A stretch of 64,000 nucleotides of DNA, taken from assembly GCA_034766995.1 (NCBI GenBank), contig CM068315.1:47000162-47064161 (forward strand). Reading direction: 5' to 3'. The DNA is from Acanthacorydalis orientalis (lineage: Eukaryota; Arthropoda; Insecta; Megaloptera; Corydalidae). Of the stretch, positions 34,807-45,857 are shown in pieces. A model generated the notes under the pieces. The model did not search any database. It worked only from the letters and a program-made list of their open reading frames with translations, and had not been told where the DNA came from. The position numbers and the translations under genes are program-made. The stretch's first letter is position 1. The number at the start of each line of letters is the position of its first letter.

Positions 34807-35250
34807 TTATGAAAAAAAGATAGAATGTAACTTGCAGAAAACGAAGATATAATTTAATTTACATGTCGGAGGTCGTTTGATTCTCTGAGCTGGTAGGTCG
34901 GAAATAGGGTGAACGTGTAATGTACATGGAATGAGGTATCGAGTAAAAACTGCTACCAAAGCTCCACAAATATATAAACCGGATGACGTTATTGACAATA
35001 TATTAACGCCGCACTTGATATTAAAAAAAATGTGAGTGGCATGAATCGAACGATGATAGACCTCACGTTTTAGCACGTATGGCTGTTCACGATGAAACAA
35101 ACATGCGTATTTTTTAATTGGTTTTGATGTATTTTTTGTGCGTGGTGCTTTGTGAATTCTGTATTTGACATATTTAAAGTATTTCTTTTTATCTATACCA
35201 AATTTACCATTATCGATATGTATAATTTTGTAAATTGTATTTGAAAACAT
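34807..35250 (-). CDS. unrecognised 147-codon frame
   Basis: This is the longest frame in the window not made of microsatellite. The N-terminal third is lysine-rich. A hydrophobic segment at about residues 85-110 (N-I-L-S-I-T-S-S-G-L-Y-I-C-G-A-L-V-A-V) could be one membrane span. The remainder is basic with several cysteines. No family is recognised, and no codon-periodic signal can be judged by eye. In DNA this AT-rich a frame of this length by chance is uncommon but possible. Confidence 0.2.
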   Translation of the reverse strand: MFSNTIYKIIHIDNGKFGIDKKKYFKYVKYRIHKAPRTKNTSKPIKKYACLFHREQPYVLKREVYHRSIHATHIFFNIKCGVNILSITSSGLYICGALVAVFTRYLIPCTLHVHPISDLPAQRIKRPPTCKLNYIFVFCKLHSIFFS

Positions 35251-35601
35251 TGTTAATGATATCTCCTATATGCACACGTTTTTTTGTTTCATTTGTGTGA
35301 AATATTTTTTTTAATTTGATATACTGACAACTATTTATCATCGGCTTTAATCTATACTTTTTATCAATAAAATTCTAGTAAAATAAATATATTTATCATA
35401 TAAAGTAAATATCATTATTATTAAATTATATATCATTTAAAACACAATATGTAGAGTATAAATGGTTAGAAAACCAATTAACATTCTGATCACAATCAAT
35501 TAACATTTTGATAGGAAAATCGTTGAAAGTGTTATTTATTTAACGAAAATAAATATCAGTGAAGCAAAGTAATTAAATATTAATAATGAATTAATTATAT
35601 A
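35251..35601. other. AT-rich spacer
   Basis: No gene seen. CAATTAACATT is repeated at 35476 and 35499. Confidence 0.5.
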
Positions 35602-36013
35602 CAGTGAATTCTCGGTATAAGTCAACTCCGGTGGCTTATATCAGAAGTCGCACAAAAAATAACAGCAAATAACTGAATATTAAATTTTTTGTAACCAATG
35701 TACTTTTTTCCTTTATTTACATTAAATTAAATCTTAGTGGTATGCTTTGTTCACTTCATGTATTTTTTTACATTTAAGTATATCTATATGAAAATTTAAG
35801 TAAACAGTCACAAAAATGTATAAAAAATTTCTTTATCTCCCATATGATTCGTTAAAATATGATATTAATTATTAATAGTCTCTTATATTTATGCATTTTA
35901 AGCGTTTTCATACCTAGAACAAAAATTTAGTCCCATTTCTTGTTATAGTCGACCTTTTTTTATAAGCCAATTTTTGGAGAAAATTGATTCAGACTTATAA
36001 TGAAAATTCACTA
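35602..36013. mobile_element. 412-bp TIR element, Tigger/pogo-like MITE
   Basis: The left end is CAGTGAATTCTCGGTATAAG with TC following. The right end on the minus strand from 36013 is TAGTGAATTTTCATTATAAG with TC. Both also carry an inner GGCTTATA and GTCG, in inverted orientation. TA precedes the left end. A CAGT..A.TCTCG..TATA terminus with TA duplication is typical of pogo/Tigger-related MITEs. No coding capacity. Confidence 0.6.
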
Positions 36014-36321
36014 ACTTGTACTATTCAAAACATCAATTCTAAAATTAATTTCATGAATACTCGATCTTTTCTTGAAATTTAACTTCTTTTTCATTCAAAT
36101 AAAATAACAATAATGTATACTGATAATAAAAAAAAATAAAAACATCATTTATGATATTCAATTCCATTGTATAAACCAAGGTTTCTATTGTATGAGTTCA
36201 AAGCAAACAATCATTAATTTTCATTTTTGAAAAATTAAATTATCCCACTATACCGATCATTATTTAAAATTAAATTCATTACAAAAAAATATCGATTAAA
36301 TTTTATCTGTTGTTTATGTTC
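36014..36321. other. AT-rich spacer
   Basis: No gene seen. Confidence 0.55.
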
Positions 36322-36571
36322 TAATGCTGCTAGAAAAATAATTGCGGTTTTTATTTTCTGAATTCTAACCTTAATTTTTTTCAATGTGTCATTTCATCGT
36401 ATTCATCTTAATATTATTTTAAAGTGAATTTTTTGTCCGTATTTTGGTAACATATACTTTGGTTTTATTATTAATTTTTCTTCAAATTAGGTTATTAAAT
36501 TAAAGATGGAAAATCTATAAATGTATATGAATTTGGAGGCTATAAACCGCAATTATTTCTTTCCCACTTAA
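36322..36571 (+). mobile_element. 250-bp internally deleted TTAGGTTGG-type mariner (MITE)
   Basis: The left end (TAGAAAAATAATTGCGGTTT at 36331, outer bases degenerate) leads into the family's 5' leader (TTTTCTGAATTCTAACC, then ACTTTGGTTTTATTATTAAT). Just after the start region (AAAGATGGAAAAT) it jumps to the 3' end (AAATGTATATGAATTT, then CTATAAACCGCAATTATTTC) and ends at 36571. The transposase is entirely deleted. Confidence 0.85.
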
Positions 36572-37270
36572 TAAAGCAATAGCTTTATATCACACAATAG
36601 TATTTCAGTCGCTTAGTGTACTTCTAATATAACGTCATTCTAATTAAAAAAATATTTGATATAAATTTTAAATAATAAACATTTTTAGTAGAAATACATT
36701 ACTTCATAAAACACAAAAAAACTATCTAGTAAAAAATATTTAGAGTTCAAAACGTTTTTAAAATCAAGTAAATGATATTCAACATTTTTTTGTTATTTGA
36801 TCTCAAATTGAAGCTAAATAACTTCTCTGTGAAACATTGAATGTTAATCTATTTTCTCGAATATATTGAACTTATTTAAAAAAGTAAAATTTTCGTTATT
36901 CAGATAATTTTCTTAAATGTGTATAAAATTAATTAGAAATAAAAGAGAATTCAAATTAAATACAATCAGTGTGTAAGAAACAATTAAAATTTTAAAATTG
37001 ATCGAGCAAAAAAACCAATTGATATTCGAAATTTATTTATGAAACTGATGAAAATCTTAGATTAATCTTTCGCTTTTAACTGACTAATATTGACTGACAA
37101 AATGGATTATGCTGACATGTAAGACATTCAAGGTTTCTTTCTCGCAAGAATTAATTACACTGCTGTAGAAATTCATCAGTCACATTTCATTATATTCTTT
37201 TTAGATATTAACTAAATATGAAAACAGTTTTATAACGATGAAAAATCATTCCATTATTTAATATATTTCA

Positions 37271-37276
<6 letters not shown>
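36572..37276. other. AT-rich spacer
   Basis: No gene seen. Confidence 0.6.
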
Positions 37277-37312
<36 letters not shown>

Positions 37313-37323
37313 TATACATATAT
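37277..37323. repeat. interrupted (TA)n microsatellite
   Basis: TA runs with two ATACAT interruptions. Confidence 0.94.
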
Positions 37324-37432
37324 AATTTTTTTTTATTATGTCCGTTATAGAGCTCTTAAAAAGTGTATCCTAATTTCAATAAAAAATGTCAATACATGTT
37401 TTGTTTAATTTCGAGATCAGTTATGTATTTAA

Positions 37433-37957
37433 CCTTTTGCACTCAAACTTTTTATCTGCTAAAGTTTACAGCAACTCAGATTTTTGTGTTTTACTCATAT
37501 GGAATAAATAGAATAATAATTTTTTTTAAATTTTGTTTTATTATTTATAATATTTATATATATATACTATATTGATATCGTCTTGCTCTTTTTCTTGCTT
37601 GAAAAATGTCACTATCATCAAAATTACTGCTTGCTCTCTCAACAGAATCACTTTCTAAAGAATTTTCATATTCTTCAAAAACAAATTCATGAACACTGTT
37701 ATCTTAAAACAATTCAATTACATTTGGTCCCAGTGTGAACAGTGTACTTTACGATATTTTCTGTCAGAGAAACGATTAAAAACTGATCAGGGTGAATACT
37801 GAATACAGGAAAGACAAAATACTGTAATTAAGCGGAACTGTAATTTAACTGTTATTCACAAGTATTTTTATTCTTTATTGAATTATATTGGTAGTATACT
37901 TCGAGTACAATGCCAAATAATGTCTGTGCTTGAGAGGAATACTTCGAGTGCAAAGGG
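37433..37957 (-). mobile_element. piggyBac-like non-autonomous element
   Basis: The left end is CCTTTTGCACTCAAACT and the right end on the minus strand is CCCTTTGCACTCGAAGT, 14 of 17 matching. It is flanked by TTAA at 37429-37432 and 37958-37961, the piggyBac target. Next to the right end the motif CTCGAAGTAT recurs, as subterminal repeats do. The minus strand at about 37690-37585 encodes an acidic stretch (E-E-Y-E-N-S-L-E-S-D-S-V, then F-D-D-S-D-I-F) followed by A-R-K-R-A-R-R. This resembles the N-terminal region of piggyBac transposases. The catalytic domain is missing. Confidence 0.8.
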
Positions 37958-37961
37958 TTAA

Positions 37962-38733
37962 TAGACTTTTATCCCGAACATTTCTTTTGATACTGACTTT
38001 CCAATATCGTAGGTAGATATATTATCAAGTCAACCGCAAAATATTCATTCAGATAATTATAATTTTTTTTTAATAAAGTAGAATACACCAGGACTTCTGT
38101 TTGCGTTGTTAGTTGGTACCAAATAATCCCAATATAAATCGAAATAATCTGTTACATAGTATTTATATAGCACTTCTTTTATTTCGTTTCATTAAAATAA
38201 ATAATAAATATCATGAAAACAGTGAAAATTGTGTCAAATTGAGATACACAATGATTAAAACGTAAAGAAATAATCTTTAATTCATTGTAATAAACAAAAT
38301 TAGTCAAACAAAAGCACTGTGTACTTCATTTGTACATTAAATATATATGACAGTTATTTTTTATTCTGAACTGGAAGATGAAACGGTGTTCATTGCTGTC
38401 GACTGAGCTTGATTAATTAAAAATTTATTTAAAGCTTGTTAAATTCTCACGACCTTTTTTTCTCGACAGACTTGTTTGTAACAATTTGACATCATCCACC
38501 AGTCCTTGCCACTCTTGAACTTCGTTTTTTATTAGGATTATCGGCTGAAAAAATGTCGATTATCTTAGATATTAATTGAATTGTTTTCGAAATGCGACTA
38601 GTGGTAAATTTTCTTGCTTCTGGTATTACATCAACGGTATCAGTCTCATCCATCACATGTTTTAAATGCAAATTGATTTGTTAACACCTTTTATTTCCTG
38701 TCATTTCGATTTGAATTAAACATTCTTTATTAA
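37962..38733. other. spacer with a degenerate coding-like patch
   Basis: On the minus strand 38670-38500 reads M-D-E-T-D-T-V-D-V-I-P-E-A-R-K-F and S-A-D-N-P-N-K-K-R-S-S-R-V before a stop. A tail of a pogo-like transposase is conceivable, but I cannot support a family. Confidence 0.35.
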
Positions 38734-39123
38734 CACATTCAAACCGGCGTGGATCATCGGCGATTACCAAGCTGTGCTTTTATCTAACGCCATGAGTAAC
38801 CAGTGATCCACATATAAATGTCACTATCAGGCGGAATGAACCATAATGATTCGTATATGTGTTTCCAATTATATTTACAAAAGCATAATTTAAGGAAAAC
38901 TGCATCTAAATGTAAGGTTATAGGAGAAGGCAAGAAATAATAATAACCACTGTGTGTAAACTAAACTAGCAGTTAATATTACACATTCACTGCTTATGAC
39001 AAACTAAACGGCAAATCAATGATAACGAAAAAATGAAAAAAGTACCACTAGAAAAATAAACATCTTTTAATCATGCGCTAACTCATCATGCAGATTATGA
39101 AAAAGTGGACCGGGTTGAACGTG
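38734..39123. mobile_element. 390-bp TTAA-flanked MITE (piggyBac-like)
   Basis: The left end is CACATTCAAACCGG and the right end on the minus strand is CACGTTCAACCCGG, 12 of 14 matching. TTAA flanks both ends (38730-38733 and 39124-39127). It has no coding capacity. The interior has GGATCATCGG and GTGATCCACATAT segments that could pair. Confidence 0.75.
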
Positions 39124-39127
39124 TTAA

Positions 39128-39401
39128 ATATCAAAATGTGGGAAAAAAATAACAAGACTGATTTAAACTAATAAATTTGATGAACTGATTTATCTTGCAT
39201 AATTAAGATGAAAATACAAATTAAATGGAGAATTTTCAAAAAAAAATCAAAGAAATAAATGAATTATTAATTTAATTATTTAAAAAATTAAAAAATCCAG
39301 TAACAATGCAACTTACGACGCAAATCTAGGTATTGGTGTAATATAATTTCATATTTTATACATTATAAAATAAGGAACATCGTGCCGTATAAAATATTCT
39401 A

Positions 39402-39454
<53 letters not shown>

Positions 39455-39875
39455 TATAAAAAAACAGATATTGTAGAACACATTTTTAAGTTTACTGAAT
39501 TTTTTTAAATTTAAAAACTATCTTCATATTTTTAATAACAAATAATTTGTGCTTACCAAAAAATATTGATGAAATATCTGTAATTTGTACGTCGAATGAA
39601 CTATTGATAAAAATAAATTAATTCTCCAACATGCCATGGAACAGTATCCTTTGTATTTTAGCTTTGTACTAGAAAAATTCATTATACTTGACTGCTGGAC
39701 AGGGCATGGGATAAATTGTGAAGCACGGTAATGTGGAACAGTTAACAGCTTGTAGTGACATTAGTACAGATGTGACATTTTAATCATCACTGTAAAATGA
39801 ATAATTAAACACAAAAAAAGTAATTCTCTCGCCGTATCATTTTCGTTTCAAACACAGTGACACATATTGTGACAA

Positions 39876-39916
<41 letters not shown>

Positions 39917-40317
39917 CTCTCTTGTATATTTCAAAATGTAATTATTGCCGTTTGTAATCATGTATCGATTCTTGCGTTTCAAACATATTTATGTTCATAG
40001 GTTTACGTTGATAGGCTATTGATGTGGAACGTACTATTTGCAAGCATGCTGCTTTTATACTGTTTCGTAAATTTAATTTTCAATAGCCGTTATTTGTTCT
40101 ATATTGTCACATAAAATGAATTACAGTTGTTCCATTCAAACGATTAATTAATAATTAAATCAATTTCGTATTAAAATATTATATAATACGTATTTACTCT
40201 CCACTTTTATGTTTACCTCTCTTTCTTCATATTGGGAATTAATGTCCTTATTTGTCGACGTACCTTTGAGCCTCAAATATTATTATTATTTCTTTATCTC
40301 AATTTATCTGTCTACTC

Positions 40318-40319
<2 letters not shown>
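39128..40319. other. AT-rich spacer with TA arrays
   Basis: (TA)n at 39409-39452 and 39878-39914. No gene recognised. Confidence 0.55.

Positions 40320-40376
<57 letters not shown>
40320..40376. repeat. (TA)28 microsatellite
   Basis: Perfect TA run. Confidence 0.96.
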
Positions 40377-40381
<5 letters not shown>

Positions 40382-40458
40382 TAGTAATTTGCATAATTCG
40401 GCAATTGTATACAAAGACCTATACCATTGGTAAATATGAAAATGAATCTATTATATGA

Positions 40459-40944
40459 ACCGAATATCGTATATCATGGCGTAAAAGGCGACCTACATAT
40501 AAGACGAGGTCGAAATTTTAAGATTAAATTTATACATTTAACATACATCGGTCGTATAAAACATTCCTAAATTGAACACCTCTTTCACATGTTATATAAT
40601 ACAATTTTATGTCCAAAATCGAAATTAAGGGAATTACATTTTTCGATTTAAAATTTCAATCACCTTGATTTGACATACTGTGCATTAAAATATGCACTGC
40701 TTGTATCTAGAAGGCTGTGGCTATGTATTTTATTTTTAAATTTTTTTATATAAAATGAATTCTTCAATGAATTAAATATAAAAGTTTAAGTTCCTTTATT
40801 TCAAATAAAGAATTTAATTTCTATATAAGCACAATGAATTATTTAAAGTTTCTGTTCTTGTATTGGGTGTGTAAAACGACCTCCTATTTTTGAAAAAAAA
40901 TTGTAGGTACCAAGGGTCGTTTTATATGCCGAGATGTACGGTAG
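40459..40944. mobile_element. TIR element with CGTATAAGACGACC-type ends
   Basis: The left end contains ACCGAATATCGTATATCATG followed by GCGTAAAAGGCGACC. The right end on the minus strand is ACCGTACATCTCGGCATATA followed by AAACGACC. Each end also has an inner GAGGTCG (left) or GGAGGTCGTTTTA (right) repeat. The sequence between is AT-rich and non-coding. This looks like a non-autonomous DNA transposon, superfamily not assigned. Confidence 0.55.
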
Positions 40945-41129
40945 TTTACCGGTGAATATGTATAATTATCAGCCATCATATAAATTTATCAACATTTGTT
41001 GTAAAGGCATAAAAAACTGACATTTAATAACGCAAATGTGATCTGTTATATATAAGAAGGTTACATTGAAAGTAGCAGTTTTTTGTGAGTGTTAACTATC
41101 TTACTAAAAATTTTTTTTTCATTTAACAC

Positions 41130-41214
41130 TGAAAATAGCTAGAAAAATCAAAAAAGAGAGAAATGTATATGCATTTGAAGATCATAAACTGCAATTATTT
41201 TTCTATCAACCTAA
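41130..41214 (+). mobile_element. solo right end of the deleted TTAGGTTGG-type mariner
   Basis: TAGCTAGAAAAATCAAAAAA, then GAGAGAAATGTATATGCA, AACTGCAATTATTTTTCT and ATCAACCTAA end at 41214, with TA following. The GCTA(A)GAAAATCAAAAAAGAG segment is the deletion-junction side also seen at 20640 and 48244-48273. The left half is absent. Confidence 0.8.
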
Positions 41215-41405
41215 TATAAGAATTTAAGAAATGAAATTGTGAATATTAAGATTATTTATCTGAAAAATGATATAAGAAAAATATAAAAATAGCATACAGC
41301 AAATGTATCATTTTTCTTGATATTTTGATAAAAAAAAACTATTATAAAATCTTATAGATCTGTATTTTGATATACGAACTGTAAGAATTAATATTAAATT
41401 TTGTC

Positions 41406-41474
41406 TATATATATATATATATATATGTATATGTGTATATATATATATATAGAGAGAGAGAGAAAAAGAAAGAA
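41406..41474. repeat. (TA)n(GA)n compound microsatellite
   Basis: TA runs with TGTATATGTG interruption, then GAGAGAGAGAGA. Confidence 0.94.
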
Positions 41475-41964
41475 CTGATAGCCAATATTTCATATAAAAC
41501 AATGTTCAATGACTGAATTTTCCAACTGATTAACTCTTTTTCACATCATAAAAGCCCATTCATAATAATTAAACTTGAATCCATTAAATTTGAAGATCAA
41601 CATTCATGAACCCTAAAATGAAATACTGTAATTTATAAATTATGATGAATATTGGAATGTTTGTATAATCGTTCCTCAATTCAATTCAAATTAGAAAAAA
41701 TATTAAAAAATGGACATTTTTCTTATAGATATATTCATATTATTAGCGATAATTATTCGTTCTTTTTTTTAAAAAAGTATCTAATTACATATAATTATAA
41801 ATGTTTTAGGCAGTTTATTATTTATGATTAAGAAACTTAGTAAGTAAAGCAGCATAAATACTAATACATATACTATTTTTAAATATTTTTTTTTATTCAT
41901 CTTTAAAATATTTTTTGACAGCGTATGTATATATACACAAATATATATATATATATATACACAA

Positions 41965-41996
<32 letters not shown>

Positions 41997-42652
41997 ATAT
42001 ACAGAGAACTAAACATCATTTAATTACTTTCGCAAAAATAGACTTTGACAATTATTTATGAATTACTTAATGAATCGTAAAAATGTTAGCTGAAATAATA
42101 TTTCTTCAGGGTCATGAGAACTTGACTCGTTGTATACGAAAAGTGTCTTTATGAGTTGGAAAACTTTCTGAGTTTCAAACTGACTGAAAGTTTCACCTGA
42201 AGGTCTATCTTGTACAATTAAGTGCTTTTCGCTTCGAGACGTTGACAAGTAGGGATGATTTAATTTACTTTTATACAGTTCCATTTCCTGCGTCACGAAC
42301 AATGCTTTTGATGTCTCCTATTGCAACTCTTTTGCACAGCGTACGAGTCAGTTAACGCTAGTTGATTTTAAATTGAATGTACACAAGGAAATCAGAAAAT
42401 GATATAACTGTGTGAATGTATTTTATACATATACTTTCATATATACGAGTTTGTGAGTTACATTGAAGCACCAAAGTAAATGCCTTTATTTTATATAATA
42501 TACCTCCCAGCATATATTTATTCTACCTGTATAGATTGCTACTATTTATTTCATACGCTTTTGCTGTAAACACAAAGATATCATGTTTTGTTTAAACATA
42601 ATTAACGACTAATATATACATTTTTCTTATATATATATTTATATATATATAA
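41475..42652. other. AT-rich spacer with TA/TG arrays
   Basis: (TA)n/(CA)n runs at 41927-42003. A 79-codon minus frame (42063-42302) has mixed composition (T-Q-E-M-E-L, S-R-S-E-K-H-L, P-S-G-E-T-F) but no recognised family. Confidence 0.45.
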
Positions 42653-42988
42653 ACACTAAAAATTAATTTATATTAAAAAAATGTATATTTAAAAAGTATC
42701 TAAATACAATATTTTTTTATTTGATTGAATTCTATTCAGAAATGTCTTTAATCTTTTGATATATTTTTAAATAAATAAAACAGAATGTATGGGAAATAGG
42801 TCATCTCTCTTTTTCACAGTTTGCGTTATCATAAATAATATTATAATTTATGTTAACAAAATTATTAAGATAATATTTATAGAATAAAATATTTAAGAAC
42901 AAGAAAAAAATAGAAAATTGACACAAAGTAGTATTTTTCGACAATTAATGTTAATTATATTAAATATTGAATACTATATATGTATATG

Positions 42989-43019
<31 letters not shown>

Positions 43020-43361
43020 ATACATATTGTATGTATATGTAAACACAAAAAATTAGAAAAATGATATTAAAAAAATGTATATTGAAAAAGTATATAAATA
43101 TAATAATCTCTTATTTGATTGAGTTCTATTCAGAAATCTTTTTAATCTTTTGATATATTTTTAAATAAATAAAAGAGAATGTATGGCAGATAGATCATCT
43201 CTCTTTTCACAATCTGCGTTATCATAAATAATATTATAATTTATGTCAACAAAGTTATTAAGATATTTATAGAATAAAATATTTAAAAACAAGAAAAAAA
43301 TATAAAATTGACACAAAATAGTATTTTTCGACAAAATGTTCATAATATTAAATATTGAACA

Positions 43362-43405
<44 letters not shown>

Positions 43406-43741
43406 CTAAAAATAATTTATTTTAAAAAAATGTATATTTAATAATTATATAAATACAATAATTTTTTATTTGAATTCTATTCAGAAATGTCTTTAACCTT
43501 TTGATATATTTTTAAATAAATAAAAAGGAATGTATGGGAAAGAGATCATCTCTCTTTTTCACAATCTGCGTTATCATAAATAATATTATAATTTATGTCA
43601 ACAAAATTATTAAGATAATATTTATAGAATAAAATATTTAAAAACAAGAAAAAAAATAGAAAATTGACACAAAGTAGTATTTTTCGACAATTAATGTTAA
43701 TAATATCAAATATCGAACACTACATATATATATATATATAT
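42653..43741. repeat. three tandem copies of a 350-390 bp unit
   Basis: The landmark TTCTATTCAGAAAT starts at 42730, 43124 and 43475. All copies share ATATATTTTTAAATAAATAA, ATCATCTCTCTTTTTCAC, GCGTTATCATAAATAATA, AATTGACACAAA and TAGTATTTTTCGACAA in the same order. Each copy ends in a TA (or TATG) array, which accounts for the period variation (394 and 351 bp). No sustained coding frame. Confidence 0.92.
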
Positions 43742-45195
43742 AGTGAAATATGTTATATAATTTTAGGAAATATCTGTTTTATTTGTGATTTTATATTTCT
43801 TTTAAATAGTATAAAGTAAGTATTGATATTTTTCCGAAGCTTAAAAGATAATAAACAAATTAAAGTATAGAATACCAATAGAAACAAATTTAATAAAAGT
43901 TTAAAATTTTTCTTGAAATCTAAATTATTATTCAAAATTAAATATAAAAATACATTTGTTTGAAATAATAAGTATGCATATTTAAATAGAATCAAAATTG
44001 TAAATTGATAATCATCTACCAATTGAGATATTTTTAAGGAACTCTAAAATAAAATAAAAACTTTTTTTAAACATACAAATAATATTAACCTTTGAATAAT
44101 ATTTAATCATTTACAAAATTTATTAAGAATAAAATTAAATACCACAAAATTACCATTACAAGATGTAGTTATGACGAATGAACAAGCAAAGTTCAGCGAA
44201 GTCGTTTAGAAAACTTTTTACATGGTTGTAAAAGTATAAACTGTTAAACAATAAAATCATACAGCAATACTTTTATAAACTTATATCAAAAGTTATTTAA
44301 TTTCATTAAAATGTACAGACAAAAGTTAATACCTATGCCAATCATTAACATTTGTAATACAATTCGATACTTTTTAACCCTCTTTTTAGATTTATTGATG
44401 TTCTCTGAAAACAGTTTAATTACATCAAATGCCCATTAACGGATTTTGTACATGGATATGTGAATTCTTTTGCGAAACTTTTTCAGTTAAAAACATGTAT
44501 AAAGCATCCTTTACAAAAAGTATTATTGTATATATGAATTTTTATTGAAAAAATTATTATCATTTATGAATATTAACTTTATATTAGAAAAAAAATCAGA
44601 TATGTTTTTTGTATAAAAACAGTAAAACAATGTTGATTAAAAAAGAAATTTCAAATCAAAATATTGTGTTATTGCTGTGATGTAATCATTATTACCCCAA
44701 CGTAGTAGGTAAATGAGGAATTTTAATTTCCAATTTGTAGCTGTGCATTCGTTGGCCTCGCGAGTAAAGGGATATTGCGAATCAGCTTTAATGATAAAAT
44801 ACCCGGCGTGAAAATAATATTTCTTATACTGGTTTTATAATGAATTTATTATAACTATCCTCGAATGAAATTCTGTTAATGCCTAATACATGTTTATTTT
44901 AATTTAATCAAGCGTATGTTTTGCACGCATCATTTTATTATCATTGAAATTAATGAGATATTAATTTTATACGTGTATCTCATCAGTTTTTTTTTTTAAA
45001 AAAAACAATATTGATTAATGGTATGGAATATTTGAGAATTGAATTATGATCGGTATTTCCAACGAAAAAATGTAATCAAACCTTTTAATAAAAAAATAAT
45101 AGAGTGGAAAGGAGAGATAAAAGAAAATAATATACGATCGTTATTAGATATAAATTTAAAAAAAAAAATAAAAATATTCTATATATCATTGCAGT
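43742..45195. other. AT-rich spacer
   Basis: A 89-codon minus frame (43753-44022) is Leu/Phe/Lys-rich and looks AT-driven. A slightly GC-richer patch at 44690-44820 has no gene. Confidence 0.5.
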
Positions 45196-45221
45196 GTATA
45201 TATATATATATATATATATAA

Positions 45222-45297
<76 letters not shown>
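45196..45297. repeat. (TA)n microsatellite, about 100 bp
   Basis: Three TA runs separated by AATG and AATATA interruptions. Confidence 0.96.
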
Positions 45298-45298
<1 letters not shown>

Positions 45299-45820
45299 GT
45301 TATTGTATGTAATTAAAAATAAAATATACTGATAGAAAGTAAAGTTGTAATGCAATCACGTTCCTTTGAAGAAAAAAATATGAAAAATATCCGAAATAAA
45401 ATTAATAGAGTACTTTTATAATATTTAATACTAAATGAAGAATATACCAAATATAAATAAGACATTTGAATTTAATACTTTAATTTACTTAATAGGTAGT
45501 TCAAAAATATATATGAAAAAGTAGCTGTTCAAAAATAAAAAGAAAAATATTAAACCTATTTTTTTACTTGCATGGATTTTCAGCTGAGAATTTTATCTTT
45601 TATTTTGCTCATATTGATAACTCTGTTTTCGTAAACTTAACAGTGAATGTTTTGTATCAAAAAAGTACTATGTGTAAAATTAAACGTTTTTTTTCTGAAA
45701 ATAGTTTCAAGGATCAAGAAATAAAAAAAATACAATAAATAAATCGTTTGTAACAATAAAAAATTCACAATGTGTTACTTTTAGAAAACTAGTTTCTACG
45801 GACACAGGTTTATAAATATT

Positions 45821-45857
<37 letters not shown>

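Noticed and set aside
38500..38690. Pogo-like transposase tail on the minus strand
   Set aside because: The peptide is acidic then basic, but lacks the KAGPRK or LTD.PVK pattern seen at 1768-2120, and no terminal repeats bound it.
42653..43741. CRISPR-like array
   Set aside because: Units are 350-390 bp long and repeated throughout, with no short repeat and unique spacer pattern; the sequence is eukaryotic in character.
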